Below are positions 8,789 to 21,226 of a stretch of 64,000 nt of DNA, in pieces. The first letter of the stretch is position 1. The number at the start of each line of letters is the position of its first letter. Source of the DNA: Sediminibacterium sp. C3. GTDB lineage: Bacteria > Bacteroidota > Bacteroidia > Chitinophagales > Chitinophagaceae. Both the position numbers and the translations under genes were made by a program. Under the pieces are notes generated by a model that made no database searches, was not told the DNA's origin, and saw nothing but the letters and a program-made list of their open reading frames with translations. The stretch is taken from contig NZ_KI669560.1 in NCBI RefSeq assembly GCF_000508085.1, positions 2,068,888-2,132,887 of the forward strand. The letters are read 5' to 3'.

Positions 8789-9162
8789 ACCGTTTTCAGT
8801 TTTTGAGTTTGTACATTAATATGTTTAAAAAAAAGTTTTAAAATCTTTAGATTTTCCTGTGCAAGGGAATAATAAATTGTTTGCCCTTGCTTCCGGGTTT
8901 CAACAATATTTCCATCCTTCAGTTTTCGCAGATGTTGTGATACTGCCGGAATACTAATTCCTAAAATATCAGAAAGATCACAAGGACACAATTCCTTTTC
9001 TTCTTCCAATAAATAAACAATCTTGAGCCTTACTTCGTTACCTGCCAAGGCTAATATGTTAGACAAGCTTGCAAAAGACTCTTGTGCAGTTCTTAACTTG
9101 TTTTTGCAACTCTTTATTTGCTCATGATCGGCAAAGAGCCTGATACAAGTATTATTGTCCAT
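8785..9162 (-). CDS. ArsR/SmtB-family metal-responsive repressor
   Basis: 125-residue winged-helix repressor. Seen: N-terminal Cys (MDNNTCIRLF), the ELCPCDL segment at the start of the recognition region (the alpha3 metal site of CadC/ArsR-type sensors uses CxC at this place), then ISIPAVSQHLRKLKDGNIVETRKQGQTIYY recognition helix and wing. It probably senses Cd, Pb, Zn or Hg and represses its own promoter; a 12-2-12 operator sits 22 bp upstream. It is transcribed with merT downstream, and with the efflux genes upstream on the same strand. Confidence 0.88.
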   Translation of the reverse strand: MDNNTCIRLFADHEQIKSCKNKLRTAQESFASLSNILALAGNEVRLKIVYLLEEEKELCPCDLSDILGISIPAVSQHLRKLKDGNIVETRKQGQTIYYSLAQENLKILKLFFKHINVQTQKLKTV

Positions 9163-9183
9163 TCATCAAAGATAGCAAGAATC

Positions 9184-9209
9184 ATTATTTAAGCAAATGC
9201 TTAAAGAAT
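9184..9209. promoter_or_regulatory. ArsR/SmtB-type operator (12-2-12 inverted repeat)
   Basis: Left arm ATTATTTAAGCA (9184-9195), spacer AA, right arm TGCTTAAAGAAT (9198-9209); 11 of 12 positions are symmetric and the central 8-bp arms are perfect. SmtB/ArsR-family sensors classically bind 12-2-12 repeats overlapping their own promoter. The site lies between the end of the P-type ATPase gene and the regulator start at 9162. Confidence 0.75.
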
Positions 9210-9234
9210 GAAATACATCTTATAACATTTTTTT

Positions 9235-11157
9235 TTAAACCTTTATTCTTTGAATCCTAACCGCATTCAATATCGCTAATAAAGCAACACCTACGTCCGC
9301 AATTACTGCTTCCCATAGAGTAGCTACACCGCCTGCGCCCAAAATCAATACAAACACTTTTACTGCCATAGCTAAAATGATGTTTTGCCACACAATGCTC
9401 CGGGTTATCTTTCCGATTTTAATAGCTGAAACTATTCTCTGCGGCTGATCGTTTTGAATGACTACATCTGCCGTTTCAATTGTGGCATCGCTCCCTAACC
9501 CTCCCATTGCTATTCCAGCATCCGCCAATGCAACTACAGGTGCATCATTAACACCATCACCAACAAAAGCGATGTGTCGCCCTTCATCTTTTAGCCTCTG
9601 TACTTTCTCAACCTTACCCTCTGGTAGTAAATCACCATAAGCCTCATCTATACCAATCTTCCTTGCAACCTCATCTACTACAGATTGTTTATCGCCTGAA
9701 AGCATTACCGTTTTAATATTAAAGCTGTGCATGTCTTTGACAGCCTGGGCAGCATCGTCTTTTATTTCATCAGCAATAGTTATAAAACCTGCATATTGAT
9801 TATTTATTGCAACAACAACAATTGTGTCAACAATGGTTTCTATTTCTGTTGGGTAGGATATGTTGTATTTCTTCAATAGTTTTGCATTACCTGCAAGCAA
9901 GTCCCTTCCACCTACTTTTCCTTTTAAGCCATAGCCTGCGATTTCTTCTACTGCATCTGCATTGATACCATTGACAGTTTCACCAGCATATTCCGTTACA
10001 GCTTTGGCTATAGGATGAGTTGAATTCTTTTCCACCGCAGCCGTAAGCTTTACCAACTCCTTTTCATCTATGTTGACCGAGACGACTTGTTGTACTTTAA
10101 AAACTCCTTTTGTCAATGTGCCGGTCTTATCCATAACCACAGCATTAACCTTTGTCATTACATCAAGAAAGTTTCCTCCCTTAAATAAAATACCATTACG
10201 TGAGGCAAGACCTATGCCACCAAAATATCCTAATGGAATGGATACCACCAATGCACATGGACAACTGATTACTAAGAATACCAGTGCTCGGTAAAACCAT
10301 GTTTGAAAATTATAATCTTCTACAAAAAAGTAAGGGACAAAACAAACTACAATAGCAAGAAAGAAAACGATTGGTGTGTAGATTTTGGCGAACCTGGAAA
10401 TAAATAGTTGTGTCTGTGATTTTCTTGCAGTAGCATCTTGAACCATTTCTAAAATCTTACTCAGTTTACTATTTTTAAACAGCGCTTTCACTTTGATTTC
10501 TGCTACTGTATGCAGATTAATCATTCCCGCAAGAATAGTTTCTCCCTTATATTTTGCATCTGGTTTACTTTCCCCTGTTAACGCTGCTGTATTAAATGAA
10601 GCATTTTCTGAAATCAATTCACCATCTAATGCTACTTTTTCACCTGGTTTTACCAAGATGGTTTCGTTTAACTCAACAATAGAAGGGTCAACAACAAGAA
10701 GCGTACCATTTCTTGAAACTGTTACTTCATCAGGTCTTACGTCAAGCAGGGCTTTAATACTTCTTTTGGCATTATTTACAGCCGCATCCTGGAACCATTC
10801 GCCGATTTGGTAAAAAACCATCACAGCCACGCCTTCTTCATATTCTCCAATCACAAATGCACCGATAGTGGCAACACTCATCAACACAAATTCATTGAAA
10901 ATATCTCCCCGCTTTGATTTTCTGAAGGCAAGGTCCAATACTTTACGACCTGCCAATAAATAAGCTCCCAGGTTTATGGCCAATGAGGGAATCTTAGAGA
11001 ACTCCATTTTGAAGCCATATTCCAGTACAAGCAGAATGATTAATATTACTAATGCCAATAATAGATCCCAATGATTTTTCCAACCCGATTCGTTTTCATC
11101 CTTCGCGGATCCATGGCCATGTGCAGCAATTTTTGTTTCATCATGTTTATGTGTCAT
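9235..11157 (-). CDS. zntA: Zn/Cd/Pb-exporting P1B-type ATPase
   Basis: 640-residue inner-membrane ATPase that pumps divalent soft metals from the cytoplasm. Seen in order: His-rich N-terminus (HKHDETKIAAHGHGS) in place of a CxxC HMA domain; actuator TGES (near 193); transport-site CPC in VISCPCALVVSIPLG (near 300); phosphorylation DKTGTLT (near 343); HP motif (THPIAKAV); GDGVNDAPVVA (near 543); and the final-helix Asp in WEAVIADVGVALLAILNA, the ZntA-type (P1B-2) signature. It lies 10 bp downstream of the HupE/RcnA-like gene and upstream of the ArsR-type gene, forming one metal-resistance transcription unit. Confidence 0.93.
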   Translation of the reverse strand: MTHKHDETKIAAHGHGSAKDENESGWKNHWDLLLALVILIILLVLEYGFKMEFSKIPSLAINLGAYLLAGRKVLDLAFRKSKRGDIFNEFVLMSVATIGAFVIGEYEEGVAVMVFYQIGEWFQDAAVNNAKRSIKALLDVRPDEVTVSRNGTLLVVDPSIVELNETILVKPGEKVALDGELISENASFNTAALTGESKPDAKYKGETILAGMINLHTVAEIKVKALFKNSKLSKILEMVQDATARKSQTQLFISRFAKIYTPIVFFLAIVVCFVPYFFVEDYNFQTWFYRALVFLVISCPCALVVSIPLGYFGGIGLASRNGILFKGGNFLDVMTKVNAVVMDKTGTLTKGVFKVQQVVSVNIDEKELVKLTAAVEKNSTHPIAKAVTEYAGETVNGINADAVEEIAGYGLKGKVGGRDLLAGNAKLLKKYNISYPTEIETIVDTIVVVAINNQYAGFITIADEIKDDAAQAVKDMHSFNIKTVMLSGDKQSVVDEVARKIGIDEAYGDLLPEGKVEKVQRLKDEGRHIAFVGDGVNDAPVVALADAGIAMGGLGSDATIETADVVIQNDQPQRIVSAIKIGKITRSIVWQNIILAMAVKVFVLILGAGGVATLWEAVIADVGVALLAILNAVRIQRIKV

Positions 11158-11167
11158 ACTATCTTAT

Positions 11168-11782
11168 TTAGTGTAAAAAAAATGTAACAATACCTACTAT
11201 AATTAAAACTATACCTGTAATTCGTTTTTCATTATGCTCAATAAATTGTGAATTCATCATTTGAACTCCTTTAAATGCAAGTATTACAAGAGTGATAATC
11301 CCGGTGATGCTGATTACTGCATATACTAAGGCGATCAATAAGATACCATTCAAGCCATAAGCACCAGCTGTCAGAAAAAGACTTTCTACTTCCAGGCAAG
11401 GAGATAAAAACATAGTGGTCGCAAAAATCAACACCCATTTAGTTTTTGACTTTTTGTAGTGCGGCACGTCATTATTTGCAGTATGATGATGCGGCAGATT
11501 AACTGTAAAATATATCAAACCGAATATGATCAATAATACTGGAGCAATTACATGCACATATCCTTCAAAGTGATACGCCAGCTTTGAGCCCACCATTCCC
11601 AAAGCTATCCCAAGAATAACAGTACCCATCACATGCGCAGAGGCAGAAATAGATGCCACCAGTATCAATTCATACTTTTCCCATTTCTCCGACCTTGCAA
11701 TAGCAACCAATGGCAACCAGTGATTGGGAATAAGAGCATGAGTAATCCCTAATAATATGGTACCTGTTATTATACTATACAT
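11168..11782 (-). CDS. HupE/RcnA/UreH-like integral membrane metal transporter
   Basis: 204 residues with about six TM helices. The N-terminal HALIPNHWLPLVAIAR is the NicO/UreH-superfamily type of His-containing first helix, a second helix has SASAHVMGT, and a His-rich loop (LPHHHTANND) lies between TM3 and TM4. These families move Ni, Co or other divalent ions; export is likely given the efflux neighbours. The exact substrate cannot be read from sequence. It lies 38 bp from the MgtC-like gene and 10 bp from zntA. Confidence 0.7.
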   Translation of the reverse strand: MYSIITGTILLGITHALIPNHWLPLVAIARSEKWEKYELILVASISASAHVMGTVILGIALGMVGSKLAYHFEGYVHVIAPVLLIIFGLIYFTVNLPHHHTANNDVPHYKKSKTKWVLIFATTMFLSPCLEVESLFLTAGAYGLNGILLIALVYAVISITGIITLVILAFKGVQMMNSQFIEHNEKRITGIVLIIVGIVTFFLH

Positions 11783-11820
11783 GTTACAATACTCCTAATA
11801 TACAATTTTATTTTAACCAA

Positions 11821-12288
11821 TTAATCAGTGTTGTGTTTTTCGTTATGCCTGTTTATCATTTTATTTTTCCATTTTACATACCATTTCTGTTGATGCAGTG
11901 AAAGCAATAAATATAAGGTAACTGTTCCAACAATAGCAATGATAAACATACTGAGGCCTACTGCCACACCAACTGCGGCAGTACACCAAACCGTGGCTGC
12001 TGTTGTAAGTCCATGAGATGTTCCGGCACTGTCGTTCCGATAAATAATACCAGCTCCAAGAAAGCCTACACCTGTAACAATATTGGCTATTACCCGGGAG
12101 ATAGCAGCAGCATCACCTACAAGATGAGCCGCAACAGCAGTAAATAAAGTAGCTCCGATACAAACAGCGGCATAGGTTTTTATACCGGCATTGCGAGCGT
12201 GTTTCTCTCTATCAAAGCCAATAAAAGTACCCAACAGAAACGAAACGATGAGTTTCCCAACAATTATTAATTCGAATCGAACATCCAT
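11821..12288 (-). CDS. MgtC/SapB-family membrane protein
   Basis: 155 residues, about four TM helices with the MgtC N-domain signature: LLGTFIGFDREKHARNAGIKTYAAVCIGA and VGFLGAGIIYR. MgtC proteins are linked to Mg(II) limitation and to modulation of F-type ATPase; in metal islands the role is unclear. The long cytoplasmic C-terminal domain of some MgtC proteins is absent. It sits between czcB and the HupE-like gene; 226 bp upstream contains a strong structured element. Confidence 0.82.
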   Translation of the reverse strand: MDVRFELIIVGKLIVSFLLGTFIGFDREKHARNAGIKTYAAVCIGATLFTAVAAHLVGDAAAISRVIANIVTGVGFLGAGIIYRNDSAGTSHGLTTAATVWCTAAVGVAVGLSMFIIAIVGTVTLYLLLSLHQQKWYVKWKNKMINRHNEKHNTD

Positions 12289-12434
12289 TTTTTCAATATT
12301 TACATAACATAATAGGTTTTTGGATCTTCTTCAGCCGGCAGATTTCTAACACCTATCATCTGTTTTTAATTAATATCCATGGTAGCGGATAAACTTATTA
12401 CTGGGATATCCATCGGTGTATTTTTAAAATGTTT

Positions 12435-12505
12435 GGGTAGAGGGGCCCTGCCGCTCAAGGTTTCCCATTTTCATAAATGAGGCAAACAAAGCAGGGCTCC
12501 GACCC
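12435..12505 (-). other. Structured intergenic element between czcB and the MgtC-like gene
   Basis: 71 nt with a strong folded form: outer pairing GGGT (12435-12438) with ACCC (12502-12505), inner stem GCCCTGC (12445-12451) with GCAGGGC (12491-12497), and an inner hairpin CCCATTTT/AAATGAGG. It lies just after the czcB stop on the minus strand. No clean U-tract follows, so it may be a terminator/attenuator, an mRNA processing site, or a leader RNA for the MgtC-like gene. I do not match it to a known riboswitch class. Confidence 0.45.
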
Positions 12506-12514
12506 ATCCAATTT

Positions 12515-13728
12515 TTATTCTTCTTCCTCTACATTGTTCATCTTCGACAATAAATCATAAGCTCCGTTAATCACCACGCTAATTTTCCTGTTAAACCCTC
12601 CTGGTAAAATCACTTCGGTATAACCATTTTCTGAAACGCCAGTCGTCACTTCAATTCTTTTAAACAGAATATGCTTTTCTGTAGCGACTTCATTTTTCCC
12701 ATCGGCAGGTTTCTTTTCACTATTCTTTTCATTTGCTACTATAAAAATGTAAGATTTTCCTGCTGCTTGAACGATAGCTTTATCAGGCAGCGCAGTAGTG
12801 GTAGCAATACCTGTTTCTACAATTCCCTTTAAATACATCCCTGGCAACAGGTTATTATCTTCCTGAGACAGATGTCCATGAACCCTAACCGTCCTTTCAG
12901 CGCTGATCTCACGACCAATTAAATGCACATCTGCAAACCGCTCCTTTGTTTCATTATTCAATAAAAACGAATTTTCTGACCAATCTTTAATTTCGGAACA
13001 TCCTTTTCAAAAATGATCAGTTCTGCATGAAGGTGACGGGTATCTACAATTTCAAATAGTTCCTGGTTAGCGTTTACAAACTTCCCGATATTCACCAATA
13101 CTTTAGTAACATAGCCCGATATAGGTGCATAAATATTTGCCCTGCCTGAAATGTTTTCCGGGTTGATTTTCTCAGGATTGATATTGATAAGCCCCAGTTT
13201 TGCTTTTAATCCCTGTACTCTTGCCGTCATACTGTTATACTCGCTGCTGGCTTTTTGCAAGGTTTTTTTTGCATTTACATTTTCTTTTGCCAACTCTTGT
13301 TGTCTTTCCAATTCTTCTTTCAGGTAAATCAACTGACTTTTATAATCCAGATAATCCTGCTGAAGCTGGATAAACTCAGGATTCTCGAGTACGGCGATAA
13401 CTTCACCTTTTACCACGGGCTTCCCCTGCAGTAAATCGGTATTTTTTAATGTGCCTCCATAGGGAGAAGAAACGGTTAATAGCTGTTGCGGAGGAACATC
13501 CAGTACTCCTGTTGCCTTGATAACGCTGCTGAGTTTTTTTTCTTCTACAACACCATACTGAATGTCGACTGTTTTAAACTGGTCTTCCGACAAGCCCACA
13601 ATATCTGCTTCTTCAGTTTTCGTTACTTCAATCGGGGCTGCTTCTGTATTTCCTTTGGAAGAACAGGATGAAAGCCATATAGTAGCCGCTGTAAGTATAA
13701 TAAGTGAATTCAAAAATTTCTGTTTCAT
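12515..13728 (-). CDS. czcB: CzcB-type RND periplasmic adaptor lipoprotein (frame break)
   Basis: Membrane-fusion protein linking the RND pump to the outer-membrane channel. Seen: lipobox WLSSC (Cys near residue 22), a first barrel-sandwich half (LLTVSSPYGGTLKNTDLLQGKPVVKG), a coiled-coil hairpin (about 125-180), a second lipoyl half (IYAPISGYVTKVLVNIG) and the beta-barrel. The frame stops in an A5 run (plus 12963-12967) after KIGQKIRF; adding one base continues it into LNNETKERFADVHLIG... and gives 404 residues, normal for the family. I read it as one intact gene. It lies 27 bp downstream of the czcA/czcC gene. Confidence 0.88.
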
Positions 13729-13754
13729 ATTAATTTTATTTTACCCCGTTCTGA

Positions 13755-18130
<4,376 letters not shown>

Positions 18131-18138
18131 ATTTCTAT

Positions 18139-18366
18139 TTAATGTTTTGAAACAAGACGATAATACTTAATTATAATTCCGACTATCGCCATCAGCATTA
18201 TAATGCCAAGCACTATCAATGTACCAGTTCTTATAACACTCATCCACAAGGGCTTTACAGGGTCTTTGATCCTGCTGTAAACTGGTTTACTGCGGGTAAT
18301 TGACCTTTTTTTATTAGTCATAACCACATTGTAAACGAAATGATAAAAATGTAGAAACCAGCGCAT
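18139..18366 (-). CDS. Small single-TM protein
   Basis: 75 residues; Met16 (MTNKKRSITRSKP) is a plausible alternative start and matches the basic N-terminus expected before one TM helix (TGTLIVLGIIMLMAIVGIIIKY). It sits 8 bp upstream of czcA on the same strand. I do not recognise a family; a small accessory of the efflux operon is possible only by position. Confidence 0.5.
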   Translation of the reverse strand: MRWFLHFYHFVYNVVMTNKKRSITRSKPVYSRIKDPVKPLWMSVIRTGTLIVLGIIMLMAIVGIIIKYYRLVSKH

Positions 18367-18392
18367 GATAACTGCACTGAAATAAGAGAAAA

Positions 18393-18712
18393 TTAAGCAG
18401 TTAGTTTGGGAGGCTGCCAGATAGAATAGGAAACTTCTGAATTAAAATTTTCATCATCAAGGGGGTCCTTTTCAGATCGAAAAATAATTTTTACGAACTG
18501 TACCTTACTCAGAGGATGATAAAAGGCTGTAGCTGCACAGCATGAACAGGTGCAAAAAGGCGTGCACGCTTCTTTCGAATGATTATGTGCCTGGTGATTG
18601 GCGGAAGCTGAAATTTTTGATTCTGATTTTGCATTGCATTCCGTGCTGTCGCTACACGCAAGGCATGACAGGTAGAGCAGGGAAAAGCCTAAAAAGAAAA
18701 TAAAAATTTCAT
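18393..18712 (-). CDS. DUF6660-like Cys/His-rich exported protein (frame break)
   Basis: Translation shows a signal peptide (MKFLFSF LGFSLLYLSCLAC) followed by ECNAK, NHQAHNHSKEACTPFCTCSCC and a C-terminal EVSYSIWQPPKLTA. The CTPFCTCSCC cluster plus terminal YSIWQPPKL is typical of DUF6660 proteins found beside Czc/Cus loci in Bacteroidota (recalled, not searched). The frame is broken at an A5 run (plus 18691-18695) ten codons in; adding one base gives 106 residues from ATG 18712. The cysteine/histidine cluster suggests periplasmic metal binding. It is the first gene of the czcA-czcB series. Confidence 0.7.
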
Positions 18713-18795
18713 TGAAGCAAAAATAGCAGGATATATTGCAATTTTCAGTAGAAATAGACTCCTAAAATGGCAATATGGTTGCAAAAGATGGAAGA

Positions 18796-19581
18796 TCAGG
18801 CTATTTTTTCCGATTTCGCAACCCGTTTTCTGCCCCATTTTGAACTGACAAAGAATAATGCAAACCCACTTATCACAGTGATCAATCCAAAAATGGAAAA
18901 TATTCGAAGCAGCCAGTTACCGATATGATCCCTACTTTCATAATCCATCGTGTGCATCATCCACAGAAAATCAAATATTCTCCATTTATTATTCCTGAAT
19001 TTTTGAATAGTTCCTAATTCACTGGCAACGTAAACAGTCGTTTTTGATGGATGTTCAAAGGTAATGGCATAGGCAGGCAGAGGGCTTTCCCGATATTCAT
19101 GATGACCACTTGTGCCAGTTAAGTATTCAACTGATTTTACTTCGGGTTCTCCATTAAATCTCATTTTAGCTACATTAACCGCTTCTTCTTTTGTCAATGG
19201 TCCACGAATCCGACCTGTTTCTGCATCGGCAAGATGATTCATTACCTGCGTCCCATGTTCATCATTAGTTTCATTCTGAATGGTACTTATACAACGAACC
19301 TGGTAAAAAGGCTTGCCCAAAATTTCAATCAATTGAATGGAGACAACTGAATCAATACGATGAATCATTTTTATTGTATCCAGCGCTACTGTAGGACTGA
19401 CCAGAGAAATATCAGAAGAGAGAAGCGTTGCATTTTTCTTTTGAATGTCACCATGCACTTCATCCATATTGCTCCAACTGAAATATAGGCCACCAATTGT
19501 CCATAATAAAAACTGAATGCCTAAAATAACACCGAGCCAGCGGTGTATTTTTCGTATGTAGTAGTGTTTACTTTTTGCCAT
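18796..19581 (-). CDS. PepSY-domain membrane protein
   Basis: About 261 residues from ATG 19581 (MAKSKHYYIRKIHRWLG); a TTG two codons upstream is less likely. It has an N-terminal TM helix (WLGVILGIQFLLWTIGGLYF), two periplasmic PepSY-like segments (LTKEEAVNVAKMRFNGEP..., TVYVASELGTIQKFRNN), and a C-terminal TM pair around HTMDY...IGNWLLRIFSIFGLITVISGFALFF. PepSY_TM proteins often accompany metal or siderophore uptake and reductase systems. It lies between the CopB fragment and DUF6660, so it is probably part of the metal cargo. Confidence 0.78.
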   Translation of the reverse strand: MAKSKHYYIRKIHRWLGVILGIQFLLWTIGGLYFSWSNMDEVHGDIQKKNATLLSSDISLVSPTVALDTIKMIHRIDSVVSIQLIEILGKPFYQVRCISTIQNETNDEHGTQVMNHLADAETGRIRGPLTKEEAVNVAKMRFNGEPEVKSVEYLTGTSGHHEYRESPLPAYAITFEHPSKTTVYVASELGTIQKFRNNKWRIFDFLWMMHTMDYESRDHIGNWLLRIFSIFGLITVISGFALFFVSSKWGRKRVAKSEKIA

Positions 19582-19601
19582 AAACAATATAGGTTGTTGA
19601 T

Positions 19602-20059
19602 TTATTTTATTTTTAAAAGACTTGCATTAATAGCCACCACAACCGTACTCACACTCATTAAAACGGCACCAGCAGCAGGGCTTAACAGGATTCCCTGTAG
19701 AGTACCCCCGCCGCCAATGGCAAGGCTACTATATTATAACCCGTAGCCCAAATCAAATTTTGAATCATTTTTCTATAAGTGGCCTTGCCAAACCGAATTA
19801 ATGAAACAACGTCTTGCGGATTGCTATTGACCAATACAATCCCAGCTGTTTCCGCTGCAATATCAGAACCAGATCCAACCGCAATACCGATATTAGCCTG
19901 TGCTAAGGCAGGGGCATCATTGATACCGTCTCCTGTCATCGCAACAAACTCTCCTTCTTCCTGTAATTCCTTAATTTTTTCTAGTTTCTGATGTGGTAAC
20001 ACCTCAGCAAAGAAAAAATTCATACCTAATTTACGGGCAACTGTTTCAGCCACTCTTCT
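19602..20059 (-). pseudogene. copB: C-terminal fragment of a CopB-type copper ATPase
   Basis: About 150 residues with the hinge GDGINDAPALAQANIGIAVG, YN in the seventh TM helix (WATGYNIVALPLAAG) and, after adding one base to a C3 run at plus 19693-19695, MSVST in the last helix and a normal end (VAINASLLKIK). GYN plus MSxST fit the P1B-3 (CopB) group that exports Cu/Ag. The homology begins abruptly with RRVAETVARKLGMNFFFAEVLP at about 20056; the actuator, CPH and DKTG parts are absent. The cut coincides with the start of an oppositely oriented PRTRC-cluster gene, so this is a deletion or recombination junction. Confidence 0.85.
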
Positions 20060-20061
20060 CA

Positions 20062-20529
20062 ATGTATAAAAAGATCAGCATTCTTGAAAAAGCGGTACTT
20101 GATCCTTGGCATTTGGCTGTATTTAAAAAAAGGCTGAATGCATTTAAACCCCTTGGTAATACGGAAAGAAGATTAAAGGTGGTTGCCCGGAAATTTTATT
20201 CGCTTTACCAAGAGTTTCCAAACAGAAGTTTTCACGAAAATATTCATTGTGAACACCTGAAAGAAGGTGAAGGTGAACGAGGATATCCTGATCATTATTT
20301 TAGCTTTTTCTGGGACGACCATTGCTGGATCCACGACCACCTGATGGAATACGTGAACTGTGATTTGCAGGAACTCTTAGAATTTGAAGTACCGGTATCA
20401 GTACAATATTTTGACAGGAAGCAAACTTCGGTTACGCACGCATTTCCATTTGAGAACAAATTGCTCACCCTGATGGACGAACTCTGCGCCGTCTTATATC
20501 GTTTTAATTATGAAAAACATCACGACTGA
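20062..20529 (+). CDS. PRTRC-cluster protein of unknown function, possibly N-terminally truncated
   Basis: 155 residues from ATG 20062 (MYKKISILEKAVLDPWHLAVFKKRLN). The open frame extends upstream to 19993, but that part is the complement of the CopB fragment and is unlikely to be native, so the true start may have been lost at the junction. Visible features: FHENIHCEHL, PDHYFSFFWDDHCWIHDHLMEY (rich in His, Asp, Trp), then LLEFEVPVSVQYFD. I do not recognise a family. Its last 20 bp overlap the start of the PRTRC protein B gene, so the two are coupled. Confidence 0.6.
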   Translation: MYKKISILEKAVLDPWHLAVFKKRLNAFKPLGNTERRLKVVARKFYSLYQEFPNRSFHENIHCEHLKEGEGERGYPDHYFSFFWDDHCWIHDHLMEYVNCDLQELLEFEVPVSVQYFDRKQTSVTHAFPFENKLLTLMDELCAVLYRFNYEKHHD

Positions 20530-21226
20530 TTTTACAAACATGCACCATCCTTACAAGGGACTGGTAGTTTACCGATCGGTAGAAGAAGCACCGGATTATT
20601 ATGTGGAAGCCTATGACTTCAACGATGCTGGGAAGATGGTCAACCCACATCCACTGTCCTTGCAAGAAAGCCAGCAACTGGCGGCCACCTTACAGACTTC
20701 CTCAGAATTATCGGATAGTTACCTGCAATGCCGTGAGTTAATGCCAGCTAAACTCTTGTACACGCGTCAGGGTTCCAACGCATTTGCAATCTGGTACACG
20801 CCTGCCATAACGCATTTTTTAGCATTTACACCGGACTTAAAAATACCGGATGGCAAATACCCGGTACCTCCGATGTTATGGAAAGCATCCCGTACCAGTG
20901 TAACTGTGTTTGCACTTGCGAAAAATGAAACGCCGACCTTGAAAACTACGCTTTTTAAGGCTCCATTTTTCAATGTACATGACGATGGTAATGTCTGTAT
21001 GGGAACGGTGGATATCGATATTGACCGACATACCCACTTGGAAGCATTTATGAGCAAATGGGAAGAGTATTTTTTCAATTCCAGGTTCTCCCATGTTCTG
21101 GGTGGTAAAAGCCCGGTAAAAGGTAACATCATTCAGCTCTGGCAATCCCTGAAAGATTCGCGCAGGAAATTTCCTGTTAGTTGTCTTCTAAAACATTCAA
21201 TCACCCTTAAAAAACTGATCGCATGA
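20510..21226 (+). CDS. PRTRC system protein B (E2-like, Prok-E2 family D)
   Basis: 238 residues. The core AKNETPTLKTTLFKAPFFNV-(HDDG)-NVCMGTVDIDI resembles PRTRC protein B, whose fold is related to ubiquitin-conjugating E2 enzymes; the Cys in GNVCMG would be the active-site residue. PVPPMLWKASRTSVTVFAL precedes it, as in the family. PRTRC means ParB-related, ThiF-related cassette, usually plasmid-borne and of unknown function. The stop overlaps the next start by 4 bp (ATGA) with the ThiF-like E1 partner. The assignment is from remembered family patterns; no search was run. Confidence 0.75.
   Translation: MKNITTDFTNMHHPYKGLVVYRSVEEAPDYYVEAYDFNDAGKMVNPHPLSLQESQQLAATLQTSSELSDSYLQCRELMPAKLLYTRQGSNAFAIWYTPAITHFLAFTPDLKIPDGKYPVPPMLWKASRTSVTVFALAKNETPTLKTTLFKAPFFNVHDDGNVCMGTVDIDIDRHTHLEAFMSKWEEYFFNSRFSHVLGGKSPVKGNIIQLWQSLKDSRRKFPVSCLLKHSITLKKLIA

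Noticed and set aside
19993..20061. Upstream extension of the PRTRC-cluster gene to 19993
   Set aside because: These codons are the complement of the copB fragment, so they are an accident of the junction; ATG 20062 is preferred.
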